The notes under the pieces: generated by a model
The model's database searches: none
Seen by the model: the letters and a program-made list of their open reading frames with translations, nothing else
Told to the model about the DNA's origin: nothing
Shown here: in pieces, positions 1 through 5,928 of the stretch
How the letters are laid out: every line of letters begins with the position of its first letter
Position numbering within the stretch: position 1 is the stretch's first letter
Program-made: the position numbers and the translations under genes
NCBI GenBank assembly: GCA_005777415.1
Contig: SXMI01000334.1
Span: forward strand, 1-10,405
DNA: 10,405 bases
DNA from: Actinomycetota bacterium
GTDB taxonomy: Bacteria; Actinomycetota; Acidimicrobiia; Acidimicrobiales; Microtrichaceae
Direction: 5' to 3'

Positions 1-497
1 ACCGCGAGTCCTACGACCTGCACGCCTCGAGCGGGATCCTGTTCAACCACGAGTCGCCCCGGCGCGGGCTCGAGTTCGTGACCCGGAAGATCACCAACGC
101 CGTCGCCAAGATCAAGCTGGGCCGGGAGCGGGAACTGCGTCTGGGGAACCTGGACGCCAAGCGCGACTGGGGGTTCGCCGGCGACTACGTGCGGGCCATG
201 TACCTGATGCTCCAGCAGGACTCCCCCGACGACTTCGTGGTCGCCACCGGCGAGACCTACTCGGTCCGCGAGTTCTGCGAGATCGCCTTCGGCCACGTGG
301 GCCTGAACTGGGAGGACCACGTCGTGATCGACGAGGCGTTCTACCGGCCGGCCGAGGTCGACCTGCTCGTCGGCGATCCGACGAAGGCCCACGACGTCCT
401 GGGCTGGAAGCCCGAGGTGGGCTTCCAGGACCTGGTCACGATGATGGTCGACGCCGACCTCGCCCTCCTCGAGGGCCGCCTCGACTCCATCCGCTGA
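1..497 (+). CDS. gmd: GDP-mannose 4,6-dehydratase, C-terminal part (5' end outside window)
   Basis: This enzyme converts GDP-D-mannose to GDP-4-keto-6-deoxy-D-mannose in the cytoplasm, the first step toward GDP-fucose, GDP-rhamnose and related deoxysugars. The reading frame is open from the first base. The first full codon is base 3, and bases 1-2 probably end the Tyr codon of the family's NYRESY stretch. About 164 residues are visible, against roughly 340-375 for the whole family protein. RESYDLHAS, ILFNHESPRRG, FVTRKIT, GNLDAKRDWGFAGDYV and VVATGETYSVREF are hallmark Gmd sequences for GDP-mannose binding. The Rossmann NAD motif and the catalytic Tyr-Lys lie upstream, outside the window. The protein ends normally with LGWKPEVGFQDLV and a short helix, so nothing suggests truncation at this end. 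It is followed after 25 bases by fbiA. Its functional partners are more likely the sugar genes at the right end of the window. Identity is near certain. Confidence 0.95.
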   Translation, partial: RESYDLHASSGILFNHESPRRGLEFVTRKITNAVAKIKLGRERELRLGNLDAKRDWGFAGDYVRAMYLMLQQDSPDDFVVATGETYSVREFCEIAFGHVGLNWEDHVVIDEAFYRPAEVDLLVGDPTKAHDVLGWKPEVGFQDLVTMMVDADLALLEGRLDSIR

Positions 498-522
498 TCC
501 CGGGGACACCGTCCGCCCCGCC

Positions 523-1545
523 GTGCCCAGCGAACCCGCACCGGCGGTCGACGGCGGCGTCTGCGTCATCTCCGGAGGCGTGGGGGCGGCCCGGTTCCTG
601 AACGGCCTGCTCGGTGTCGTCGACGCCCGCGACGTCACCGCCGTCGTCAACGTCGGCGACGACTGCACCGTCCACGGCCTCGAGGTCTCGCCGGACCTGG
701 ACACCATCACCTACACGCTGGCGGGCGCCATCGACCCGGGTCGCGGCTGGGGGCTCGTCGACGAGACCTGGCGGGCGATCGAGCAGGTCCGCCGCTACGC
801 GACCAGCGCCGGACCCGGCGCCCTCGGCGGGTCGGACGCCTCCGGATGGTTCTCCCTCGGCGACCGGGACCTCGGAACGCACCTCTACCGGACCTCCCGA
901 CGACGCAGCGGTGCGCCGCTGTCGCAGGTCACCGCCGAGGTCACCGCGGCGTGGGGGCTCGAGCTGTCCATCCTCCCCGTCACCGACGACCCCGTCCGGA
1001 CCGTCCTCACCACCGCCGACGGCCGGACGCTGAGCTTCCAGGAGTACTTCGTCCGGGAGCAGCACGCCGTCGAGATCGGCTCGGTGCGAGTCGACGGCGC
1101 CGAGCGGGCTCGGCCGGCGCCGGGCGTGCTCGAGGCGATCGGCACCGCAGGGGCCCTGGTCGTCGCCCCGTCGAACCCCGTGGTCTCGATCGACCCCGTC
1201 CTGGCGGTGCCCGGGGTGCGCGACGCGCTGCTGGCCCGGCGGGACCGGGTGGTCGCGGTCAGCCCGATCGTGGGCGGGGTCGCGCTCAAGGGCCCGGCCG
1301 ACCGACTGCTGCGCGAGCTGGGCCACGAGCCGTCCGTCGTCGGGGTGGCGCGCTGGATCGCCCCGCTGGCCGCCACGCTCGTCGTCGACCACGCCGACGC
1401 CGCGCTCGCCGAACAGGTCGAGGCCGCCGGGGTGCGCTGCCTGGTCACCGACACGGTGATGTCCCGGACCGGCGTGGGAGCGGCGCTGGCCCGGACCTGT
1501 CTGTCGGCCGCACTCGGTGGGCCCGACCCGAAGGCGACGACGTGA
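523..1545 (+). CDS. fbiA: 2-phospho-L-lactate (phosphoenolpyruvate) transferase, F420 biosynthesis
   Basis: CofD/FbiA joins a three-carbon phosphate unit from an activated GDP donor to the deazaflavin Fo. In actinobacteria the donor is thought to be enolpyruvyl-diphospho-guanosine, giving dehydro-F420-0; in methanogens it is lactyl-diphospho-guanosine. The 340 residues match the usual length (about 310-335) plus a short N-terminal extension. Seen: the nucleotide-binding start VCVISGGVGAARFLNGL (residues 13-29), NVGDD (43-47, likely metal or donor site), LPVTDDPVRT (151-160), FQEYFV (172-177), APSNPVVSI (215-223) and SPIVGGVALKGPADRLL (247-263), all typical CofD blocks. The GTG at 523 is the only sensible start ahead of the ISGGVG strand. 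No clear ribosome-binding site is visible, and the 25 bases after gmd show no convincing promoter, so read-through from gmd is possible. The stop overlaps the next start as GTGA, which indicates translational coupling with the glutamate ligase. Confidence 0.93.
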   Translation: MPSEPAPAVDGGVCVISGGVGAARFLNGLLGVVDARDVTAVVNVGDDCTVHGLEVSPDLDTITYTLAGAIDPGRGWGLVDETWRAIEQVRRYATSAGPGALGGSDASGWFSLGDRDLGTHLYRTSRRRSGAPLSQVTAEVTAAWGLELSILPVTDDPVRTVLTTADGRTLSFQEYFVREQHAVEIGSVRVDGAERARPAPGVLEAIGTAGALVVAPSNPVVSIDPVLAVPGVRDALLARRDRVVAVSPIVGGVALKGPADRLLRELGHEPSVVGVARWIAPLAATLVVDHADAALAEQVEAAGVRCLVTDTVMSRTGVGAALARTCLSAALGGPDPKATT

Positions 1546-2264
1546 GCGGACCACCGGTGCCGACGCCGCTGCAGGTCATCCCCGTCCTCGGCATCCCCGA
1601 GATCACGAGGGGTGCCGACCTGGCGGGGCTGGTGTGCGACGCCACCGAGCTGCTCGAGGGCGACGTCGTCGTGGTCACCCAGAAGGTGGTGTCCAAGGCC
1701 GAGGGGGCGGTGGAGGCGGTCGATGCCGACGACCCGCTGAGCCACAAGGTCATCGTGGAGCGCGAGTCGGTCCGGGTGCTCCGCCGACGGGGCGAACTCG
1801 TCATCAGCGAGACCCGGCACGGGTTCGTCTGCGCCAACGCCGGGGTGGACCTGTCCAACGTGGAGCGCGGCACCGCCGCGCTCCTGCCCGAGGACTCCGA
1901 TCGGTCGGCCCGTCGGATCCGGGACGGGATCCGGGCGCGGGCGGGCGTCCGCGTCGGCGTCATCGTGTCCGACACGTTCGGCCGGCCGTGGCGACGCGGT
2001 GTCACCGACGTGGCCATCGGCTCGGCGGGAGTGCGCGTCGTGGTCGACCTGCGGGGCACCCGGGACGCCTACGGCCGGGAGCTCCAGGTCACGGAGGTGG
2101 CGGTCGTGGACGAGATCGCCGCCGCCGCCGAGCTCGTCATGGGCAAGGCGACCGGTGTGCCCGTCGCCGTCGTCAGGGGACTGGACCCGGCGATCCTGAC
2201 CGACGACCCGGCCTCGGTCCGCCACGATCTGGTCCGGCCGCCGGCCGACGACCTCTTCCGGTGA
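1542..2264 (+). CDS. cofE: Coenzyme F420-0:L-glutamate ligase, one-domain form
   Basis: The enzyme adds L-glutamate to F420-0 through GTP-dependent gamma-linkages, building the tail of F420. The start is the GTG inside the GTGA overlap with fbiA. The frame is open much further upstream, but that part is out-of-frame fbiA sequence. The 240-residue product contains the whole CofE core: VLGIPEI (15-21), VVTQKVVSKAEG (44-55), RHGFVCANAGVDLSN (92-106), SDTFGRPWRRG (143-153), and VTEVAVVDEIAAAAELVMGK (183-202) followed by PVAVVRGL (207-214). D103 and D144 fall where the family binds metal and nucleotide. The protein stops at about the length of the archaeal enzymes (around 250). Mycobacterial FbiB has about 450 residues and carries a C-terminal FMN nitroreductase domain that reduces dehydro-F420-0. 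That domain is absent here, and the next gene is an unrelated SDR. Function is very likely. Whether to call it FbiB or CofE is a matter of naming. Confidence 0.93.
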   Translation: MSGPPVPTPLQVIPVLGIPEITRGADLAGLVCDATELLEGDVVVVTQKVVSKAEGAVEAVDADDPLSHKVIVERESVRVLRRRGELVISETRHGFVCANAGVDLSNVERGTAALLPEDSDRSARRIRDGIRARAGVRVGVIVSDTFGRPWRRGVTDVAIGSAGVRVVVDLRGTRDAYGRELQVTEVAVVDEIAAAAELVMGKATGVPVAVVRGLDPAILTDDPASVRHDLVRPPADDLFR

Positions 2265-2275
2265 ACGGCGCCGGG

Positions 2276-2281
2276 TAGGTT
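2276..2281 (+). promoter_or_regulatory. Candidate -10 box TAGGTT for a leaderless SDR transcript
   Basis: TAGGTT fits the actinobacterial TANNNT -10 pattern. It lies exactly 7 bases before the ATG at 2289, the spacing expected when transcription starts at the start codon itself. No Shine-Dalgarno sequence is present in the 24-base gap after cofE, which agrees with a leaderless mRNA. No convincing -35 hexamer is seen. This is inference from position and sequence only. Confidence 0.45.
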
Positions 2282-2288
2282 CGCCCCG

Positions 2289-3164
2289 ATGGAAGCACCG
2301 GAGCAGCGCACCGAGCGCCCGCGGACCGTCGTGCTCACCGGCGGCAACGCCGGGATCGGTCGGGCCACGGCCGAGGAGCTGGCCCGCCGCGGCGACCGGG
2401 TGGTGTTGGGGTGCCGCAACGCCGCCTCGGCCGAGTCCGCCGTGGCGGAGCTCCGCAGGAGCACCGGCTCGGAGCACATCGAGTGGCGGCCGCTCGACCT
2501 GGCCGACCTGGCCTCGGTCCGGAGGTTCGCCGGGTCGCTCGCCGACCTGGACCGGATCGACGTGCTGGTCGCCAACGCCGGATTGGTCCTGGACCACCCC
2601 CAGCGGACCGCACAGGGGGTCGAGGCCACGTTCGGGATCAACCACCTGGGCCACTACCTGCTCGCCGACCTGCTCGCCGAGCAGCTCCTCGCCGCCGGCC
2701 GGGCCCGCATCGTGATCGTGGCGTCCCTCGCCCACGCCGCCGCGGTGGGCGGGATCCGCTGGGACGGCCTCGAGCGGGACGGCCGCTACTCGACCTGGCG
2801 GGCCTACGGCGAGTCCAAGCTCGCCAACATCCTCCACGCCGAGGCCCTCACCCGGCGCTTCGCCGGGACCGGGGTGGTGGCCAACTCGCTGCACCCGGGC
2901 GGTGTCCGCACGGGGTTCGCCAAGGACGGCGACACCTCCGGGCTGACGGCCCGGCTGGTGGAGCTCGGGAGCTTCGCGCTCATCTCGCCCGAGGAGGGTG
3001 CCCGCACACCGGTCTTCCTGGCCACCGACGAGCAGGCCGGCCGCACGAGCGGTCGCTACTGGTACCGCTGCCGCCGATCCCGGGTCCTGGGGTGGACCCG
3101 CCGGACCGGCGATGTGGAGGAGCTCGTCCGACGTTCCGACGAGCTCGTCGCCCGGCTCGGTTGA
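2289..3164 (+). CDS. Short-chain dehydrogenase/reductase, retinol-dehydrogenase/protochlorophyllide-reductase-like
   Basis: This is an NAD(P)-dependent oxidoreductase of the classical SDR fold, 291 residues, with no signal peptide or membrane segment. In order: TGGNAGIG nucleotide-binding motif (17-24), an arginine after strand two (GCRNA, 41-45) that favours NADP, a DL pair (70-71), NAG (96-98), FGINHLGHY (115-123), and the catalytic Ser146, Tyr173 and Lys177 in YGESK. HPGGVRTGF (202-210) completes the substrate side. INHLGH and the long stretch before YxxxK are typical of the human RDH / plant POR / WW-oxidoreductase-like branch, whose bacterial members mostly have unknown substrates. The ATG is chosen because it follows a promoter-like TAGGTT by 7 bases and gives an ordinary N-terminus. 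It follows the F420 ligase on the same strand but probably has its own promoter, so a role in F420 metabolism should not be assumed. Family certain, substrate unknown. Confidence 0.9.
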   Translation: MEAPEQRTERPRTVVLTGGNAGIGRATAEELARRGDRVVLGCRNAASAESAVAELRRSTGSEHIEWRPLDLADLASVRRFAGSLADLDRIDVLVANAGLVLDHPQRTAQGVEATFGINHLGHYLLADLLAEQLLAAGRARIVIVASLAHAAAVGGIRWDGLERDGRYSTWRAYGESKLANILHAEALTRRFAGTGVVANSLHPGGVRTGFAKDGDTSGLTARLVELGSFALISPEEGARTPVFLATDEQAGRTSGRYWYRCRRSRVLGWTRRTGDVEELVRRSDELVARLG

Positions 3165-3171
3165 GCGCTCA
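3162..3171. repeat. Perfect 10-bp palindrome formed by two convergent stop codons
   Basis: TGAGCGCTCA consists of the TGA of the + strand SDR, four bases GCGC, and the reversed TGA of the - strand LLM gene. It is a perfect inverted repeat with no loop and no T-tract, so it is not a classical terminator. It is the entire space between two convergent operons. Confidence 0.6.
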
Positions 3172-4044
3172 GTCGGCCCCGTACCGGCCGACGTGCTCCT
3201 CGCCGAAGGCGAGCACTGACTCCACCTGGTGGTCGAGGGACTCGACGTCACCCGGCCGGTAGAACCACGGGCACACCATGGCCTCGGTCACGCCGATGTC
3301 GGCCATCCGCCCGAAGCCCGAGGCCTCGAAGGCATCGGTGCACAGCGCCTTGATCTCGAGCGGGTCCTCGGACCGCCCGAACTCGCGGCGGAGCTCCGCC
3401 AGGCGGGGGACGACCTCGGCCACCTCGTCGGTGGTGTTGGCCACCGAGATCCAACCGTCGCCGGCCCGGGCGGCCCGCCGCAGGCCCGGCTCGGACAGTC
3501 CACCGACGTAGATGGGCACCGGTTGCGTCGGGACCGGGCGGACCATGAGCCGCCCGAAGTCGTAGTGGCGGCCGTGGAACTCGACGAACTCACCGGTGCA
3601 GACGAGCCGGATGATCTCGATCGCCTCGTCGGTCCGGGCACCGCGGGTGCGCATGTCCTTGCCGAGCCACTCGAACTCCTCGGGGATCCACGACAGCCCG
3701 ACCCCGAGTCCGACCCGCCCGTCGGCCAGCGCGGCGGCCGACGACACCGTCTTGGCCACCAGGAGCGGATCGCGGATCCCGAGCTTCAGGACGTTCGTGA
3801 AGAACCGGATCCGTTCCGTCACCGCCGCCATGGCGGGGATCGCCACGAACGGGTCGAGGAACGGCGTGTCGGCCGCCCAGAAGCGGCCGCCGTCGGCGGT
3901 GTACGGGTAGTCGGCCGACACCTGCTCGGGGAAGAACACCGATTCGGGCACGGCGATGGACGTGAAGCCGGCCTGCTCGGCCGCGCGGGCGAGCGGCAGG
4001 AAGTGCTCCGGCGGGAGCATCGGGAGGGCGACGGAGAAGTCCAC
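3169..4044 (-). CDS. LLM-class (luciferase-like) oxidoreductase, probably F420-dependent
   Basis: This is a flavin/F420-dependent TIM-barrel oxidoreductase of the luciferase-like monooxygenase superfamily, 291 residues, cytoplasmic. Diagnostic stretches are the N-terminal strand MDFSVALP, AAEQAGFTSIAVPESVF (21-37), the IRFFTNVLKLGIRDP segment (79-93), LGVGLSWIPEEFEWLG (113-128), FHGRHYDFGRLMVRPVPTQ (156-174) and PIYVGGLSEPGLRRAARAGDGWI (177-199). The GxGLxWxxEEFxxxG and PxPxxxGG patterns are common in actinobacterial F420-dependent LLM subfamilies. Reduced F420 as hydride donor is inferred from these and from F420 synthesis genes in the same window; FMN cannot be excluded. The GTG at 4044 is the first start in frame and leaves 4 bases after the upstream SDR stop, so the two genes are surely co-transcribed. 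No good ribosome-binding site is visible. Substrate unknown. Such enzymes often act with SDRs on lipids, steroids or xenobiotics. Confidence 0.88.
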   Translation of the reverse strand: MDFSVALPMLPPEHFLPLARAAEQAGFTSIAVPESVFFPEQVSADYPYTADGGRFWAADTPFLDPFVAIPAMAAVTERIRFFTNVLKLGIRDPLLVAKTVSSAAALADGRVGLGVGLSWIPEEFEWLGKDMRTRGARTDEAIEIIRLVCTGEFVEFHGRHYDFGRLMVRPVPTQPVPIYVGGLSEPGLRRAARAGDGWISVANTTDEVAEVVPRLAELRREFGRSEDPLEIKALCTDAFEASGFGRMADIGVTEAMVCPWFYRPGDVESLDHQVESVLAFGEEHVGRYGAD

Positions 4045-4048
4045 CGGC

Positions 4049-4849
4049 TCAGGCCAGGGTTCCGCCGTCGACCTTCACGCAGGTGCCGTTCACGTGCGAG
4101 GCGTCGTCGGAGGCGAGGAAGGCGATGGTGCTGGCCACGGTCTCCGGCCCGCGCTGCTTGTCCAGCGCCATGATCCGGTAGACGAGCTTGGGATCGGCGC
4201 CCTCGGGCAGCTCGAAGGCCTGCTGGATCGGCGTGAGCACCGATCCGGGGGCGACGCTGTTGCAGCGGATGCCCTGCTTGCCGAACTCCACGGCGAGGGT
4301 CTGGGTGAGCGCGAAGACGCCGCCCTTGGAGGCTGAGTAGGACACGGTCCACGGGTGGCCCGCCAGCGCCGCCGTCGAGGCGGTGTTGACGATGTTCCCG
4401 CCGGAGGCCAGCAGGTGGTCGAGGGCCTCCCGACACATGAGGAACGTGCCGGTCAGGTTGACGCCGATGATCCGGTTCCAGTCATCCAAGGTGGTCTGAC
4501 GCAGGTCCTTGAACTGCAGGATCCCAGCCACGTTGACGAGCACGTCCAGGCGACCGAACTGCTCGACGGTCGAGGCGACCACCTCGGCCACCGAGGCCTC
4601 GTCGCTCACGTCACCGACCTGGGCGAGCACCTCGGAGCCGGCGTCACGACAGGTCCGGGCGGTCTCCTCGAGCCCCTCGGCGGCCACGTCGGTCAGCGAG
4701 AGGGTGGCCCCCTCGGCCGCCAGCCGCTCGGCGGTGGCCCGACCGATGCCGGATGCCGCCCCGGTGATCAGCACGACCTTGCCTGCGAACCGTTCCACCA
4801 CGCCCCCTGGGTCGTCCGTCCCGTCGATCCGACGGGTTGCCTCGTCCAT
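4049..4849 (-). CDS. Short-chain dehydrogenase/reductase, FabG/glucose-dehydrogenase-like
   Basis: This is a classical SDR oxidoreductase, 266 residues from the chosen ATG. In order: TGAASGIG (29-36); Asp54 at the end of strand two (SLTD), which suggests NAD rather than NADP; GDV (79-81); NVAG (106-109) in place of NAG; Asn131 in GVNLTG; catalytic Ser158, Tyr171 and Lys175 (YSASK); PGSVLTP (201-207); and the usual C-terminal NGTCVKVDGG (254-263). The ATG at 4849 lies 15 bases downstream of a TATGAT box and touches the 19-bp palindrome. Adjacent in-frame GTG codons at 4801 and 4798 also qualify: an AGGGGG stretch precedes them, and they would give the standard short N-terminus before RFAGKVVLITG. 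In that case the palindrome would lie in the leader. The frame is open back to 5050, but the extra 67 residues are Arg/Gly/Pro-rich and run through the operator into the next gene. First gene of a two-gene operon with the LLM oxidoreductase. Substrate unknown. Confidence 0.9.
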   Translation of the reverse strand: MDEATRRIDGTDDPGGVVERFAGKVVLITGAASGIGRATAERLAAEGATLSLTDVAAEGLEETARTCRDAGSEVLAQVGDVSDEASVAEVVASTVEQFGRLDVLVNVAGILQFKDLRQTTLDDWNRIIGVNLTGTFLMCREALDHLLASGGNIVNTASTAALAGHPWTVSYSASKGGVFALTQTLAVEFGKQGIRCNSVAPGSVLTPIQQAFELPEGADPKLVYRIMALDKQRGPETVASTIAFLASDDASHVNGTCVKVDGGTLA

Positions 4850-4866
4850 CTGACGGGCCGTCAGAT
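4848..4866. promoter_or_regulatory. Perfect 19-bp inverted repeat, probable TetR-type operator
   Basis: ATCTGACGGGCCGTCAGAT has two 9-base arms (ATCTGACGG and CCGTCAGAT) around a single central G, with no mismatch. One end overlaps the candidate -10 box of the SDR-LLM operon and the other overlaps the ATG at 4849, so a bound protein would block transcription initiation. Length, symmetry and position are typical for sites of TetR-family or similar dimeric repressors. No regulator gene is in the window. That it is an operator is inference; the palindrome itself is directly visible. Confidence 0.65.
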
Positions 4867-4870
4867 CATA
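4865..4870 (-). promoter_or_regulatory. Candidate -10 box TATGAT of the SDR-LLM operon
   Basis: Read on the - strand, 4870 to 4865 is TATGAT, one base off the TATAAT consensus and conspicuous in a background this GC-rich. It lies in the only sizeable gap (59 bases) between the epimerase and SDR genes. A start point about 7 bases downstream would fall near 4857, in the middle of the palindrome, leaving a leader of about 8 bases before the ATG at 4849. No good -35 hexamer is seen about 17 bases upstream, which may mean the promoter needs an activator or is weak. Confidence 0.5.
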
Positions 4871-4908
4871 CGCCCCGGGCCACGGGGTGCCTCGCCCGGC
4901 GGGGAGGC

Positions 4909-5928
4909 TCAGCCCGGGGCGTCGGGTGCTGCGTCCTCGGCGGAGGGGTCCGTGCCGGCGGCCGATCCCTCCGGGCCGGGCTGCGGCGGTCCCCGGAACC
5001 AGTCGAGGACGGCGGCCGAGCCGGTGGGCAGGTCCGTGAACGGCTCCCACCCCAGATGGATCCGGGCCCGGCCGGCATCGAGCGCCGAGCGGGCCAGTTC
5101 GCCGGCCCGGGCGGGAGCGAACTCGGGCGCCGCGTCCACGCCCGCCGCGGCGGCCATGGTCGCGTAGAGGTCGACCACCGAGGTCTCCCGGCCGGTGCCG
5201 ATGTTGCAGAGCAGCCCGCTCCCCCGGTCGGCGGACCGCACGAAGGCGTCGACGACGTCGTCCACGTACACGTAGTCACGGGTCTGGGACCCGTCACCGA
5301 AGATGCGGCACGGCTCGCCGGTCAGGAGGCGGCCGGCGAAGATCGCCACGACACCCGCCTCGCCGTGCGGGTCCTGGCGGGGTCCGTACACGTTCGCGAG
5401 CGCCAGCGAGGTGTACTCGAGCTGATGCAGCTCGCGGTAGGTGTGGAGGTAGTCGGTGACGACCTTCTTGGACACGCCGTAGGGCGAGACGGGCGCCTGG
5501 ACGTGCGCCTCGCCCACGGGGAGGTCGTCCGGATCGACGTCGCCGTAGATGGTGCCGCCCGAGGATGCGAAGACGACCTTCTGGGCGCCGGCACGTCGCG
5601 CGCCCTCCAGCACGTGCAGCGAACCGATGACGTTGATCCGGGCGTCGAGCGCCGGATCGGCGACCGACACGCGCACGTCGATCTGGGCCGCCAGGTGGAA
5701 CACCACGTCGGGAGCGCGTCGCTCCACCACCTCGACCGTCGCCGGGTCGCAGATGTCCAGCTGGTGGAAGTGGAACTCGTGCTCCCGATCGGACCGCGCC
5801 GAGGAGAGGTTGGCGAGCTTGCCCGAGCTCAGGTCGTCGATCACGTCGACGGCCCACCCCTCGGCGAGCAGGCGGTCGACCAGGGTCGACCCGATGAACC
5901 CGGCGCCGCCGGTGACCAGGGCCTTCAC
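4909..5928 (-). CDS. NAD-dependent sugar-nucleotide epimerase/dehydratase (GalE-like)
   Basis: This extended SDR acts on a nucleotide sugar, most likely UDP-glucose/UDP-galactose or a related NDP-hexose, in the cytoplasm. It has 339 residues. Seen: VTGGAGFIGS (5-14), DDLSSG (31-36), DI (58-59), FHLAAQIDVRVSV (77-89), SSGGTIYG (122-129) with the catalytic Ser/Thr, YGVSK with Tyr150 and Lys154, ANVYGPRQDPHGEAGVVAIF (178-197), and GDGSQTRDYVYVDDVVDAF (211-229). The VYGPRQDP...GVVAIF block is typical of the actinobacterial and archaeal UDP-glucose 4-epimerase branch, but family members include other epimerases, so no symbol is given. Residues from about 312 form a Pro/Gly/Ala/Asp/Glu tail that is probably disordered. 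The GTG at 5928 overlaps the stop of the pyrophosphorylase (GTGA), and GGGAG lies 5 bases upstream as ribosome-binding site. It ends the glycan operon. Confidence 0.88.
   Translation of the reverse strand: MKALVTGGAGFIGSTLVDRLLAEGWAVDVIDDLSSGKLANLSSARSDREHEFHFHQLDICDPATVEVVERRAPDVVFHLAAQIDVRVSVADPALDARINVIGSLHVLEGARRAGAQKVVFASSGGTIYGDVDPDDLPVGEAHVQAPVSPYGVSKKVVTDYLHTYRELHQLEYTSLALANVYGPRQDPHGEAGVVAIFAGRLLTGEPCRIFGDGSQTRDYVYVDDVVDAFVRSADRGSGLLCNIGTGRETSVVDLYATMAAAAGVDAAPEFAPARAGELARSALDAGRARIHLGWEPFTDLPTGSAAVLDWFRGPPQPGPEGSAAGTDPSAEDAAPDAPG

Noticed and set aside
846..1541. N-terminal extension of the F420 ligase into fbiA
   Set aside because: The extra residues are out-of-frame fbiA sequence, Arg/Pro/Gly-rich. 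The GTG at 1542 gives the normal CofE N-terminus and a GTGA overlap.
436..1554. 372-codon open frame on the - strand over fbiA
   Set aside because: Shadow of fbiA; repetitive Gly/Asp/Arg/Val composition and no recognisable motif.
885..3251. 788-codon open frame on the - strand
   Set aside because: It is antisense to fbiA, cofE and the SDR, each with full family motifs. The translation has low-complexity composition and no domain.
4873..4887. 5-bp inverted repeat CCCCG...CGGGG upstream of the TATGAT box
   Set aside because: Short and composed only of G and C; expected by chance at this base composition.
4889..4908. Hairpin after the epimerase stop as an intrinsic terminator
   Set aside because: Only a 5-bp stem, a mismatch and two more pairs, with no T-tract. 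In DNA this GC-rich, such stems are common.
4850..5050. 67-residue N-terminal extension of the - strand SDR
   Set aside because: It would run through the promoter and palindrome and into the epimerase gene, and its composition is that of a shadow frame.
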